In this document: positions 23,401 to 34,977 of the stretch, in pieces
Numbering within the stretch: position 1 is the stretch's first letter
Layout of the letters: each line of letters begins with the position of its first letter
From: Symsagittifera roscoffensis
Taxonomy: Eukaryota; Xenacoelomorpha; Acoela; Convolutidae
NCBI RefSeq assembly: GCF_963678635.1
Contig: NC_087070.1
Span: 31,907,704 to 31,971,703, forward strand
DNA length: 64,000 nt
Direction of reading: 5' to 3'
Translations under genes and position numbers: made by a program
The notes under the pieces: generated by a model
The model's input: the letters and a program-made list of their open reading frames with translations, nothing else
Databases searched by the model: none
What the model was told of the DNA's origin: nothing

Positions 23401-24290
23401 TTTCCGATCGATTTAATATGATTTTAAAACGATTTTAAACCGAATTTAATTTTTTTAAATAAAATTTTGGGTTGATTTAAGTGTAAAAATTGATTTAAAT
23501 CAATTTGGATGGATTTTCAGACTCAGAAAAAAAAAGATTTTTGCTTACCCGGCAAAAAAACATACTTTTTAGAAACAATAATTGAAAGATTTGATTCTCG
23601 GTTTTTTGAATAAAAACACACGTGCCAAATGTTATATAATTCAATAAAATGATCCACATAAATCAGATTTCAAGCTCGAAAATATGCAAGGAAATCATAG
23701 AAAATTATTGTAAATCGGATTATGGGCAAAATCCTTTGTTTTAAACAAGAAAAAGGTCAAAAACTTTGATCTCAATAATATGCCATTAAATCACAAAAAA
23801 TCATGAATATAAATCAGATTTCGAGCAAAAAACTTTTAAGCGAATCGAGAAAAGGATCAATAAATATCAGTTTATGATCTCAAAATATGCAAGAAAATCA
23901 TCGAATTTTATCGATAATTGATCTTTTTAATTGGTCTTTTTTATGCTACAATACGCTATGGATGTAAAAAGAATAAATGCAATAAATGCAATAAATGCAA
24001 TAAAAATTCAAAACTGATGAAACTCGAATAAATAATCGATTCAAACTGATTTAAATCCGTTTTAATCACCTTAAAGATAAAAATAATATAAGACTGGAAA
24101 AATGGATACAAACCGATTTAAAATCGATTTGGATCAGTTTTTGTAGCTGGGATTTAAGATCATTTTAAATCGATTTTAAATCGATCCAAATCAATCTTTA
24201 TCTTCTTTGTTTCATATTCGTACTTTTCGTGTACTAAAATTGATCTAAATTTAATCAACATACTTTTTTCATACTAAAAATGATTCTAAT
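23400..24290. repeat. degenerate GATTTAAATC-rich repeat region
   Basis: Words such as GATTTAAATC, AAATCGATTTAAAATC and TCAGATTT recur in both orientations, giving a diffuse self-complementary region. A short direct repeat AATAAATGC (four units) lies at about 23967-24003. No gene is recognised. Confidence 0.5.
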
Positions 24291-24296
24291 CCATTT

Positions 24297-24462
24297 TTGC
24301 CATTGCGGGTGTGCACAAATAGGCGCAAAAGTTATAGATTGGCACAAAGCTTAGGTTTTTGTAGGTGTGTAGGTCTCCAGAGACCTTGACATAAGCAAAA
24401 ACCAAAATTTTGCGCCTTTCTATAAACATTGCGCCTATTTGTGCACAGTTTGGCTGGCAATG
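24297..24462. mobile_element. 165-bp hairpin element
   Basis: The inverted arms share GTGCACAAATAGGCGCAA at each end, further matching words (AAAATTTTGCGCC; AGGTTTTTG/CAAAAACC), and a central perfect palindrome GGTCTCCAGAGACC near 24373-24386. The whole unit folds into one hairpin, typical of a foldback MITE, with no coding capacity. Confidence 0.7.
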
Positions 24463-24509
24463 AATCAAAAACAACTGTTGAAAAAAAAATTCTTAGAAAA
24501 CATTCGAGA

Positions 24510-24660
24510 AAACAGTGGCGACTTTGCGCGATCCATGTTAGGATTTCGTGCGACCTTTGCTGCGACTAGTTGGAGCCCATGTTGCGACTTTGCGTGACCC
24601 GATTCAAGCTTTGTTGTGACTTCGGGCGACCCATATGCGACTTTAGCAACTCAAACATCG
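24510..24660 (-). repeat. TCGCG-type minisatellite relative, reverse orientation
   Basis: Repeated TGCGACTTTGCGTGACCC, GTGACTTCGGGCGACCC and related words are the complement of the AAAGTCGCGC core of the 9.4-10.4 kb array. The patch is short and decayed. Confidence 0.45.
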
Positions 24661-25608
24661 GGCGGGGTTAAAGAAATTTGGCCAGGGAAATTGCAATTCC
24701 GCGAATCAATTTGATTAATGCCTTAAAAAGAATAACATTTGTGTTCTTGATTGTGACCGTTTTCTTAAATTGTCTTCATTTCTCATATAATTAAATTTCA
24801 GCCCCGTATTTCAATTAGGTGTCAAAATAAGGAGAAATTATTCGACCATTGCGTCTTTCGAAACTAAGAAACGTGGTACGGTATTTATAGACGTACTCCC
24901 ACAAAATAAGACCGGTGCCTAAGTTTCTGAAAGTTTCAATATTAGAAAGGTCACCAAACAGAAACAAATGCGGAAAAATTTTCAATTGATTTGAGGGAAT
25001 TGTTTTCCGAATCAGCCATGAAGTCTCCACCCAATCTTTTCAGAAAATTACAAAAAGACATTACAATTATTTAATGACAAAACAGTTAGAAGCGAGCAAT
25101 TGTATCATATGAAAAATATGCCATTCATAAAATTTCTTTTAAAAACAAACATAATGGATCTCGCACGGTATGATAGGAACAAAGGAATGTAAGTCGAGTC
25201 CCGTGTGGTAAGAGTTAGACCAAATGACTGCTTCTTTCCGTATTAGGACAATTTACTCAAACGCTCTCGCGTGTTTCATAAGAAAGCAAAACATCGAATG
25301 TTAAAAATCCCAAAATGACCTTATTAACAATTTTCAAACGCTCTTAACGCTAGAAAATTTTATACTTAAGCTCCAGACAACAATGTTTATCTGATATTTA
25401 AAAAATGTTGAAAAACTTCGGTAAAAATTAGAAATTTGAATCAAACTTCGGCCTTTTTCGGCCTGTTTTTTCAAAAACTGCCAGTGGAGTAATTGGAGAA
25501 TTTCTTATTTATATTTCATGGAGCTTAAGCCGGTTGATAACTATAACTTGACATCGAAAAAGTTAAAAATAAAAAAATTCCGCCACAGTTTTGAAATGAA
25601 AAGGTATA

Positions 25609-25940
25609 CAGTGCTGATTTAAATTAACCGGACAAAACGCGTTAAACTTGAAATTTAAAAAGCATTTTTCTCAAATTATGTTGAGTTTAGGCGAAAACTT
25701 ATGAAGACAAAACTTGCCTAAAGTATTAGCAGAATCAATATGGTGTAACTTGTTTTGCGAAATTCGGGCCCAAAATTTTACCCCAAAAATGGGTCATTTT
25801 GGCTTTTCTTAGTTAATCAAAAATTACGCCGAAAATACCCAGTCGATCACGATTCGCCTAAACTCAACATAATTTGAGAAAAAATGCGTTTTAAATTTCA
25901 AGTTTAACGCGTTTTGTCCGGTTAATTTAAATCAGCACTG
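25609..25940. mobile_element. Tc1/mariner-like MITE, 332 bp, full length
   Basis: Near-perfect terminal inverted repeats of about 85 bp begin CAGTGCTGATTTAAATTAAC and end with the complement, GTTAATTTAAATCAGCACTG. A TA dinucleotide stands on each side (25607-25608 and 25941-25942), the target duplication expected of the Tc1/mariner superfamily. The middle (about 160 bp) is non-coding. Arm identity is high, so the insertion is fairly young. Confidence 0.85.
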
Positions 25941-26235
25941 TACAAAATTCAGTCTCAGGTAATTGATATACAAAATTACTGAACGAGGAATATCTGAAAA
26001 ATATCGCGCGTTAATTGATTCTCGGGTTTTTTCCCAATGGTTAATCAAAACTTGAAGAACCTTAGTCTACTATTTTTTGCATATCTTCATTACCTTATCC
26101 AAAAAACTGCAAATATAACTAATTGATATCGACTAGTTTTGTCAAAAAAAACTGCTGAAATGCAATTAATGTCCAAAAACACTCCAAAGATAAGGATGGC
26201 CACACTGGTTAGTTCCATGGAATGTCATCATCTGA

Positions 26236-26616
26236 ACTGACTCGGTAAGCGTAGAAACTGCCTGCTGCTTTGAAGCAAAACATTTATCAAGGTTGACCAG
26301 ACTTGAGAAGAAAGTTACTGGAACGAGTTCAAATACCATAGATACTAAAGTGCCTGCTGCGTTAGAAGATGCATTATCATCTTTTCTCCGAGAAAACGTT
26401 GAAAAAATGTTTTTCGAGGACTTGCCGTTTTATCTCGTCAAGCTTGTACGAGGGCATCCAGTTGAAACTGTCAGCGAGCAAAAATATGAACAACAAATAT
26501 ACAATGAAACTTTTGTGAACGGAGCTCCTAAAGTCGAATTTGTTCTCAGCAAAAATTTGAATCGGTCTACTCATTCAGAAAAGTCACCCAGAAAAACAAA
26601 GAAAACACGAACTTGA
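26236..26616 (+). CDS. orphan ORF, possible exon or small gene
   Basis: An uninterrupted frame of 126 codons (open from 26236 to the TGA at 26614-26616) reads like protein: LEDALSSFLRENVEKMFFED, LPFYLVKLVRGHPVETV, then a basic tail SPRKTKKTRT. It contains no ATG before codon 59, so it may be an exon reached by splicing; the nearest upstream ATG (26219) is out of frame with it. It ends 300 bp before a Helentron-like element. I recognise no domain and there is no poly(A) signal immediately downstream. Confidence 0.4.
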   Translation, partial: TDSVSVETACCFEAKHLSRLTRLEKKVTGTSSNTIDTKVPAALEDALSSFLRENVEKMFFEDLPFYLVKLVRGHPVETVSEQKYEQQIYNETFVNGAPKVEFVLSKNLNRSTHSEKSPRKTKKTRT

Positions 26617-26915
26617 AAGCTATTTGATCTTTATTCCTGACAAGGCATAAATGGTGCGTCCGAAGTCATCATCTTGAAAAAATCAAAATCCCTGTTTGTG
26701 TCAAAATCCCTCACGTAGATCCAAAAAAAGAAGGAAAAACTGTCGACTAGATAAGAAAAAAATATATTAATGAGGAAACATGAAAAATGTTGTCGCAATT
26801 TATTCTTCCATAAAGGCAGACTAGCTACAACTGAAAACAGCAATTGAGGAATAAAATCGAAATGTTCGCTCATTGACTGTCAGAAAAGATAATCTTTACC
26901 AACTCTAGTTACTTA

Positions 26916-27522
26916 TTGTTCCGACTTTCGTAACCAAAGAAAAGGAGGATTTGTGCTCGGGGTGGGTTTTTCTTCAGACAAATTCCGACTTTTTAACTAG
27001 CCGTTTTTGACGGAATATTTTTTCTATACCAGTGATAAGGTATTGTTGTCCTGAGCTTAAAATTGAAAAGATATTTCACCTGTGATTATTTTTCCTAAAG
27101 TTATGGGGGTTTGAAGATTGTCATTTTCGCCAATTTGGGACAATTGACGCGCAATAAATTTCGAGCTATTAACGCGCGAGCGGATATTTAATCCGTCTTA
27201 GAAATTGATCCAAATTGAATGAAAGAAGCCTATTCGGGATTTTTCAGCCAATTAGAATACAGCATTTTACATGCAGCGCATAGCAAATTTAATTTATATT
27301 AAGCGCTGGGGTGGAGGATCTTAACTTGATCTATTTGGGCGAGGATGTTAATTTGACCAGCGAAACCAATCTTTTTGTACTTCATATGGCGTGTGGGCGG
27401 GATGATTAACACGAAAAACCTCAAATTTTATTACATTTACTTTTTTTATGTTATTACTACTGCGTAAACCTTGAAAGGCAGTCGGAACATTCAGGGCTTC
27501 GCCTTGATACGAGCAGTCTTGT
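26916..27522 (+). mobile_element. Helentron-like element, family 1, full length
   Basis: It starts TTGTTCCGACTTTCG and ends with AGTCGGAACATTCAGGGCTT, then CGAGCAGTCTTGTT. Internal landmarks (TGTGCTCGGGGTGGGTTTTT, ACTTTTTAACTAGCC, ATTTCACCTGTGATTATTTT, TTAACGCGCGAGCGG, TTTAATCCGTCTTAGAAAT) run in the family order. It carries an extra block near 27.24-27.38 kb that other copies lack. It has no coding capacity. Confidence 0.7.
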
Positions 27523-28210
27523 TGCGTTCTAACTTGCTTTTGCTAAGCAAAACTGAGTTTACTGAGAAATCATGAGCTCAGAAATATTTTAGTGTGTAGA
27601 TATAAGTCATATGCAGATGAGACATAAATTATAGCGAACACGAAAGCTAACGTTTTGCAATTTTTTTAAAGCAATTTTTAGGTCCTAGAGCGCTGATACT
27701 AGCCATATTTTTATGTTTACATAATAAGCAAACCATTAATTGAAGAATCTCAATGAACAATTCAGGATTAGGCGACATTTTTGATTTTTTTTCGTTAAAT
27801 TCTTGAATTTACTACGTAATCATAAACTGACTCATTAACTTTTTTCTTATGCTTAGATAAAACTAGTTTATTTTATCAACAACAAGTGTTTACTGTCTAT
27901 ATTTTTCAAATTGCGTTGAATCCACGTCTGAATTCACCAATTCACGTCAGGGGTTGATTTTTAATTTAATTTTCTGGCTAATTAAATTTCTTTGGACTAA
28001 ACGTTTCCCAATAAAACCTTTAGTGTCAATTTTTGAAGTGTCTCACACAAACTTATCTGTATTGCAAGAAATAGATATGTTGAGTTATATTAAAAAACTT
28101 TCTTGTGTTTTGTTCAAAAAACTGATTGTTAATGAAACTTTTAACCATTTGCTTCAATCGGCTTTTCAAAACAGATGGCGACAAAATAATTTCCTGCATT
28201 ACATTGGATA
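27523..28210. other. AT-rich gene-free stretch
   Basis: No gene is supported. The 112-codon frame at 27954-28292 runs directly into the following transposon and has no protein-like composition. Confidence 0.5.
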
Positions 28211-29075
28211 TTCGTCGCAAAAATCGAAGAAAACGAAATATTTATGCTCGGTCTGGTTTTTTTATTCAGTCAATTTTCACCGGTCGAAATGATAATTTTC
28301 AACAAAAGTTTTTTATTCCCCATTGAAGATATCGACTTCCTGAGTTCAAATGTAGAAAATATTTCACCTCCGAATTTTTTTTTAAGTTCTTTGGGTTTGA
28401 AAAAAGCCAAATTTTCAAAATTCTGGACTAAATTATGCGCGCTTTGAAGAGTTCATTCATAATGCTGAGAGCGTAACGCGAATGATATATGCGTGGCGAA
28501 TTATCCCCCACAACAAAATCGTTCCAAATTGAATTGAGGCTAGCTAATTGGGTCGGTCGTGTTTATTTCATACGACTCAAAATTTCACACTTCGATATTG
28601 TCCAAAGCTTAGTTGGAATCCCTCATACGCGTAGGACCAAATAGGCAAAAGTAAAAATGAGCCAATCAGATTTCAGTAATGAAAAGTTTGGAAGGAAAGC
28701 GTGAAAATCTGAACGAAAGTAAACATTAAGACCATTTATCCACGGGGGAAAGGACCAACACAAGAGCTGTACAGCTCATCACGGCGAACCGCTGTTGTGC
28801 CCCTGTTTTAAGAACTACATGCAATTTTTTTGGTTATTTTTTTACATTACATTTCCATTTAAATCATTTTAATTGAATGGCTATTGCAAAAAAAATGACC
28901 TTCGGCAAATTTTTTTGTCTGTCCTTCACCCACGAGTTTTTGTCCTTCGCGCATGAGAATAGCCCTCCAAAGTTTATAGGTTTTCAATATTTTCTTTTCC
29001 CAAAAACTATGCGATTTGAATTAAGGGACAACTGGAACATTCCGGGCTTTGCCCTAATATACGAGCAGTCTTGTT
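28211..29075 (+). mobile_element. Helentron-like element, family 2, near full length
   Basis: This is the plus-strand partner of 19545-20436. The decayed 5' start (TCGAAGAAAACGAAATATTTA) is followed by TTGAAGATATCGACTTCCTG, GAGCGTAACGCGAATGATAT, GGGTCGGTCGTGTTTATTTC, the nested MITE at 28615-28964, and a 3' end GGAACATTCCGGGCTTTGCC with the tail CGAGCAGTCTTGTT. Confidence 0.65.
28737..28810. mobile_element. SINE-core-like insert inside the nested MITE
   Basis: This more GC-rich block is absent from the other family-2 copy. It contains a perfect palindrome GAGCTGTACAGCTC and then ATCACGGCGAACCGCTGTTG followed by TGCCCCTG. The wording resembles conserved SINE core domains of animals, but this is from memory of such motifs and there is no tRNA-like head here. 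Confidence 0.35.
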
Positions 29076-29202
29076 TGTTTCATGTTGCAGCTTGGAAATT
29101 TTTTTCATGATGACAAAAGTAGAGATCTCTAGATCCATGTACTACTTTTTTATACAATTTAACTACTGAGCGTTCGAGACACAATTCAGCGAATTCTTGA
29201 CC

Positions 29203-29318
29203 AACAAGACTGCTCGTATATCAGGGCAAAGCCCTGAATGCTCCGACTGTCACCTAATGCATATCTTTGGGAATTCATAGTTTTTGGGAACAGAAAATAA
29301 TGAAAACCTATAAATTTT
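29203..29318 (-). mobile_element. family-2 3' terminal fragment
   Basis: AACAAGACTGCTCGTATATC, then AGGGCAAAGCCCTGAATG and ATAGTTTTTGGGAACAGAAA, match the 3' end of family 2 on the minus strand. It faces the copy ending at 29075, leaving an inverted pair about 130 bp apart. Confidence 0.65.
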
Positions 29319-29431
29319 TGAAAAAATCAAAGTGTAAAATTGATACTGCCAATTGGCTGATTGAATTAGCAATTGAGGTCGTTAGACACTAATTAACATG
29401 GGAGGGGGAGAACAAAATTGTTCTATTTGAT

Positions 29432-29560
29432 CCAAGGATAAGCCTTGATGATCAGAAATTTAGATTTACTTTAAGTTAATTTAAAGATCCAAGGGAAGCC
29501 TTGATGATCTGCTATTTTAAATGAAATTAATTTAAGTGAAAACCAGGATAAGCCTTGATA
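29432..29560 (+). repeat. short tandem repeat, about 56-bp unit, three copies
   Basis: AAGGATAAGCCTTGATGATC or close variants recur at about 29434, 29491 and 29545, with AT-rich filler between. Confidence 0.6.
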
Positions 29561-29982
29561 GTTTTTCGATAAAAGGTTAAGTTAAAAAGGTTAAGTTTTT
29601 AGTTTTGATGATTGTTAGTTTTGAGATTTGCTGTTATGTTTTTGGTGATGAAGCCGGGATGAGGAGATGATTTATATATACTAACGATGTATGATTTATA
29701 CCAACTATTTTTTGTATTTTTATATTCAAAAAATATTTTTTCAAGATGTTATTTTAAAACTTTTTATTTGAAAAAAAATTTTCGTAATTGATTTTTAATC
29801 CCTTGTAATCGATTGTTTTTTTTTAAAAAAATCAATTCAAATTCATTGTAATAATTGAATATCCATTTTATCTTAATAAAATCTTTTTTTTTTGTAAAAA
29901 AAAATTCATGAAAGTGAATTACTTTTCCCTAAGTTTTTACTCACTGTTCTGCAACTCTCTGCAGAAATTCGGTCGTCGAACA

Positions 29983-30320
29983 CGTCCCTTGTCATGTTCA
30001 TAGTTCACTTCTCGCCATGTCCCCCACTCCGCCCCCGTCACCTGGCTAAGCCCATCATGACCCCTTCCCCCAGCTACACCGCCTGGTACGCTCCCCCCTC
30101 CGTGTCGCCCACTATACCATCGCGTCCCTCACTATGCACCCATATCCCCCACTATAAACCGCCCTCCTTCCACAAGCCCCTTCCGCATTGTCACTTGTCA
30201 CCCCTGTCGCTCCCGGATTAACGCCAACCCCATCCCCAGGACCACAAAAACTCCTACCCCACTACCCACTGAAATAGGCGTAGGTTTTACTCTTGGGGGA
30301 TCGAGGTTGGGGTAGATTGC
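29983..30320 (+). other. C-rich, G-poor island
   Basis: For about 250 bp the plus strand is dominated by runs of C (CTCGCCATGTCCCCCACTCC, CATATCCCCCACTATAAACC), in sharp contrast to the AT-rich surroundings. A 75-codon frame (29994-30221) is rich in P, S and H, as expected from pure composition, and is not convincing as a gene. The minus strand is correspondingly G-rich and could form quadruplex-like structures. Origin unknown. Confidence 0.5.
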
Positions 30321-31010
30321 CATATCACATTTGGTTGTATAGTTTTTGATAAGAAAAGAAGTCCAATCAAAAGGGTCAAATTGTAACCCCAACACCTCAC
30401 CGAGTTTTTTGGATAGCCGTAGTCTAGAGCAAGAAAAAAAAAGACTTGCGCTACATGGAAGCTCACAAAGTAGCAGCCAGTCCATGAGCTGGTCATTTAC
30501 ACCTATTTTTGAAAACCATAAGCAGGTCGAAAGCAACTCCGAAGCACCGCACAAAAAGTAGAAAATAATAACCAAAAACCAAATCACATACATTTTCAAG
30601 GTTTTATTTTAACAGAGTTGGGTTTCATGATAATTCACGAGAATGACTAAAAATTCATGTAATTCTTTGCGTCTAAAAAAAACTTGAGCAAAGAATCACA
30701 TGTATTTTTAGTCATCTAAGCTCAAAAACTGGTCGAACTATGGTCTCGGGTCAGGGTGGAACTAATGTTGAACAAGAATCAAATCACTGTCAGAATAAAG
30801 GCGAACTAGTCTTGAATTACTAGAATAACTCAAATCAATTTCGATATAGGGTTGCTTTAAGATCGACTCAGCGTACTACTAAGGTCGAATCAGGGCCAAA
30901 TAAGCTTCAAATCAGCGTTAAAAATGGATTGTTTCAAATCTTCAATTTTAAATATTTTCCAAAATTATTGATCCTTAATGAAAAGCGAACCAATCAAATA
31001 CGGTAAAAAA
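30300..31010. repeat. old duplication, segment Y copy 1
   Basis: It shares an ordered series with 31900-32620: CAATCAAAAGGGTCAAA, TGGAAGCTCACAA, GGGTTTCATGATAATT, CATCTAAGCTCAAAAACTGG, CTCGGGTCAGG, CACTGTCAGAATAAA, CTTGAATTACTA and ATCAATTTCGATATAGGGT. A 133-codon minus-strand frame (30599-30198, hydrophobic N-terminus) is open only in this copy; the equivalent in copy 2 is full of stops, so it is probably not a conserved gene. Confidence 0.65.
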
Positions 31011-31559
31011 AAGTTCATAAAGTAAAAAGTACGTAAGTAAGCAAGCAAGTAAGTATTCATTGAACAACTGAATCAAGGCTATGAAAAAAAACGGTTATGT
31101 CAGGGTATGAAAAAAGGATTTGTTTTTAAAAATTAAAACTCAGAGCCTCACAATTTGGTTTTTTCCAAAAGACAACGTTTTCTAAAAGGCTTTTTCAGCC
31201 CTCATTCCAAGAATTAGAAGAAAAGTTTTCGAAAAAAAACTGAAAAATTTAAGGGTTTATTTCAAACCGCTTCTGCATGGAAGATCTTTTAAAATTAAAT
31301 ATAATTTAAGAATCTTTTTAAGAAAAATGAAAACGATAAGATGAGGTATAACTGAGAAAAGGACTTAGTCGCGTCTACGGTCAAGATATCTTTGCCTGTT
31401 AATTAGGTGTAACCACCCTTAATTACTGATTTTGAAAAATCATTTTGAGACAACAAAACATACAAAAATGGTTCAAGTTTTAACAGTTGAACACTTCTTC
31501 AGGCAATAGTTTTTTTAAAAAGGTTGTAAGATTGAACCTTTTGACCTTTTCTTTCTACA

Positions 31560-31900
31560 TTTGATTGTTTTGATTTGTCATGAGTAATTATATTTTATTT
31601 CAGCAATGATTTGTCTATAATATTCATGAAAATTTTGGCGCATATAGCTACTGCAACATTCGAAAACAATTTTGTTTTCGCGACTTGTCTCCTATATAGT
31701 ATATGCAAGAAGAGAAAACAGTTAACCGCTCCAAACAGCTAATCTACGCAAAATCACATGCGAGTATAATTATCACCGCTAACTCCGGAACAATTCCAAT
31801 ACTAGCTCTCAACTGGGTAATAAATTCATTTGTCTGAAAAAAATAAACGAAAGATGGTGATCAACAACGAGGACAAGTAAAAAAGACCCAAAAACTTGGA
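31560..31900. repeat. old duplication, segment X copy 1
   Basis: It matches 33697-34040 in order: TTTTGATTTGTCATGAG, TTTGGCGCATAT, GCTACTGCA, CCTATATAGTATA, GAGAAAACAGTTA, CTCTCAACT and AACGAAAGA. It is immediately followed by segment Y copy 2. Confidence 0.6.
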
Positions 31901-32620
31901 AATAAAAAATTTATGTTTTGTTTTACGGGTTGTATGATTGAACCTTCAATCTCAGATTTGACACTGCAGTGTTTGAAAAAAAAAAGAAAAATCCAGTCAA
32001 AAAGGTCAAAAATACCTTCAACCCCACACTGAATTTTTCGATAATTGTAACCTGGGAGCAAAATGAAAAGAGATTTGTGGTATATGGAAGCTCACAATGC
32101 TCTTGCGCTGGTTTTTAAGGTCATTAAAAGGTTGAAAAGTTCAAACGCACCGCGAAAATGATTCAAAATAACTAACTAAATACAAACATTTTCGAGATAC
32201 CTGTTTTTATCTAACAAGAGTTTGGTTTCATGATGAGTTACGAGAATTAATCGTAGTCATGTGTATTTTTTGCTTAGGCATGCATGTTTCTAGAAGCCAG
32301 ACACCAGGAAAACATCTAAGCTCAAAAACTGGTAGTATTATAGACTCGGGTCAGGATTGAGTTAATGATCAACTAGGATCATATCATTGTCAGAATAAAT
32401 CAAACCAGTCTTGAATTACTAAGATAGCTCAAATCAATTTCGATATAGGGTAACATTAAGATCGAATCACGTTTCTTTTAGATTCGTATCAGGGTTGAAT
32501 CAGAGCCAAGCAAAAGTCGAGACAGTGTCAAAAACGGACTAGTTACAAAACTGCGCAAACAAAACTGTTCAAACTGTAATGTAGTGCAAATTAATTGATC
32601 CTTAATGAAAGGCTATTTAA
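31900..32620. repeat. old duplication, segment Y copy 2
   Basis: This is the partner of 30300-31010, offset about 1.6 kb, with substantial divergence and scattered indels. Confidence 0.65.
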
Positions 32621-33696
32621 TGTTCCAACAGCGTAAAAAATGCAATTAATAATCTGGCAAGGGACGATAAAAATTCAATTGAGATCGACAGTGTGTTGAC
32701 ATAAGATGACATGCAAGTGACAATGCTGCACACTGCCAGTGCGAATAATGGTAATTGCTCATTAATCATTATTGTGCAGTCAGAGCTGTTTGATGATCAG
32801 ATCTCCAAGTAAATTAGGTAGGCAACCTTTTTTAGATAAGTTATCAGCTAATAACAATGAACTAAGAATGAAGTTAAAGCAAAATTCTAAAAATAAAGTT
32901 GTTACGAAAATTTTAAGGTTGATTGAGGTTACCGCAATTATCAACAGTACTGACGCATTTTGATTTTTAAGTGCAAAAATTTTGAATTTCTATCAAAAAG
33001 CATTAACTTCTATATTCAAAACCGTTTTTCCTTTCATTGAGAAATCCAGAGTTTGTTTTAATTTGTAACAAAAACAAATTGAATGCAAATTTGAATTAAT
33101 TTTCAGATTTTCTATTTGCTTATAACTGCACTCAAATTTGCACTTATCAAAAAATTATCTTCAAACAAGCACAAACTTAATCAAAACTGAATCATGTTTT
33201 TTGAATATCGATAACTTTCTTAGTTTGTCTTTCAGTTTTAAATATTTGGACTCATAGTCGATGGGTTTAAATAATAGGAAAACTTTCTCTATTGCAGCTT
33301 AACAGTGTGGTGTGGGAACAGAGTACCCAGTTTTTTGTCTTCTGACTTCACTTCTCACTTCTATACAAGCTGCTTATTTTTTAGGTGTGCTTTATTTAGT
33401 TTAATTAACAACTCTTTTTCCAATTTTTTAAAAAGATTTTTGAAAGGTGGCCCACAGCTGCTCTACCCACTTTTGTAGCAAACCAAATTTGTCGCGTTTG
33501 ATCTGGGTTTTTTTTCTCATTTTTTTTAAAAAAGACTTCAAGTTTTTGGTTGTCTATCTGTTACTCTGAAAGTACGCTTCTGTTGACATAATTGGAAAGT
33601 TATCCACTCTCCGTAATTCCAAGAACTCAATTTATAAAATTTACAAATTTCGAAACATATTTTCTTTTTTTTTAAATTTTTTTAACTATCGTTCAG
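32621..33696. other. AT-rich gene-free stretch between duplicated segments
   Basis: No gene is supported. A 63-codon frame (32772-32963) has no domain or splice context. Confidence 0.45.
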
Positions 33697-34040
33697 GGTT
33701 TTGATTTGTCATGAGCAGCAACTCTGTATTCAGTAATCGATTTGTCGATTCTATTTATGAAAGATTTGGCGCATATTGGCTACTGCACCTATATAGTATA
33801 CGCAAATAGAGAAAACAGTTATCCGCTGCAAACAGATAAGCGGCAAACGTGGTAACAGTAAAGCGGTAAGTGGATAGCAGTTATTATCAGCAATTACTCC
33901 ATTCCTTTTCCACGAATAACTCTCAACTAGGACATACGTTGATTTGTCAGAAAATTATGAACGAAAGAATGTGATTAACGTAATTAACAGGACAAATTGT
34001 TTAGGACCCAAAATTTTGTTTTAGAGGGATTTATGTATTG
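33697..34040. repeat. old duplication, segment X copy 2
   Basis: This is the partner of 31560-31900, offset about 2.1 kb. It contains a small extra direct repeat (AAGCGGCAAACGTGG, AAGCGGTAAGTGG). Confidence 0.6.
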
Positions 34041-34977
34041 TGTCTTTTGTTGTTCATCTAGGCTTAGCAAGATCCTAAGGAGGGGGTCTTCAACTTTATG
34101 GCTAGGAAATTTCGTTGATTTTCAAAATCCGTCAAAAAATTCCTTCAAAAAAGTACGTGAGGACTGCTTTCCATGAAGACAGCCCACTTAAGGATCCGGG
34201 ATCTGATACAAAACTACACATACAAATATGCTGTAGAAACAGTTTTCCCATATTTGTTTAGGCCATGCAGTTTTAGATTCAGGAGCGGGTATTTGTAGCT
34301 GCCCGAAATTTCTAAAACTTCTATCTAAAGTCGAGGCCGCAAAAAATTAAAACAATAGACGTTTGATTGCGCATTTTCATAATTCTTTTTAGGCAATTTT
34401 AGGTTGACATCTAGAGGAATGATGCAGAATGAGGGAAAGTGTTTAAATTTGCATTGAGCAATCAATTTGAGCGCAGATTAGTTGTTCATTAAATGTTTCG
34501 ATCAAAAAGCAGACGATCAAAAATCGTTATGCAATACACAAAAAATCGGGTCGAAATATTAGACGCTGTTAACTATTCTCTCCATGGTACTTAGTTTCTA
34601 CTCCTACAAGAACTAATTCAACGGTAAAACGTACGTGAATTTTCTAACTCGTAACAAATCACCCTTTGGCAGGGAGAAATGGGAGGGGGAGAACTGCTTA
34701 AAAATATTCAAAAATTTGACAACAGGAAGTTTTTTCATAAACCAGCTTGAACTTTTATGGCTTGCTTGAACTTTTAAAGATTTTGATGATTGAAGAATTG
34801 AAATGCTGTGTTCATTCAATTTCCTTATTCTGCGAAAAATCCGAATGGATATATTTCTCTTGCGGCGAGATGCATAATAGTAGCGGAAATTAGAAAAAAC
34901 TGCAGAAGTGATCAAAAACCCTGGAGCTAAGAATTGCTTGTACAAGAGTAATGTACTGATGCAAGATTAGATGTATT
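34041..34977. other. gene-free stretch
   Basis: No gene is supported. A 110-codon minus-strand frame (34945-34613) has unremarkable composition and no recognised domain. Confidence 0.45.

Noticed and set aside
27954-28292. 112-codon plus-strand frame
   Set aside because: It runs across the border of a transposon and has a Phe/Leu/Lys-biased composition typical of AT-rich noise.
29994-30221. 75-codon proline-rich frame in the C-rich island
   Set aside because: Composition alone predicts such a protein, and no start context, splice sites or domain support it.
30198-30599. 133-codon minus-strand frame with a signal-like N-terminus
   Set aside because: The second copy of the same duplicated segment (31.9-32.6 kb) has many stops at the equivalent place, so there is no sign of protein constraint.
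12000-34000. CRISPR-like or phage-like arrays
   Set aside because: The repeats here are decayed tandem or dispersed eukaryotic elements with no regular short repeat-spacer pattern.
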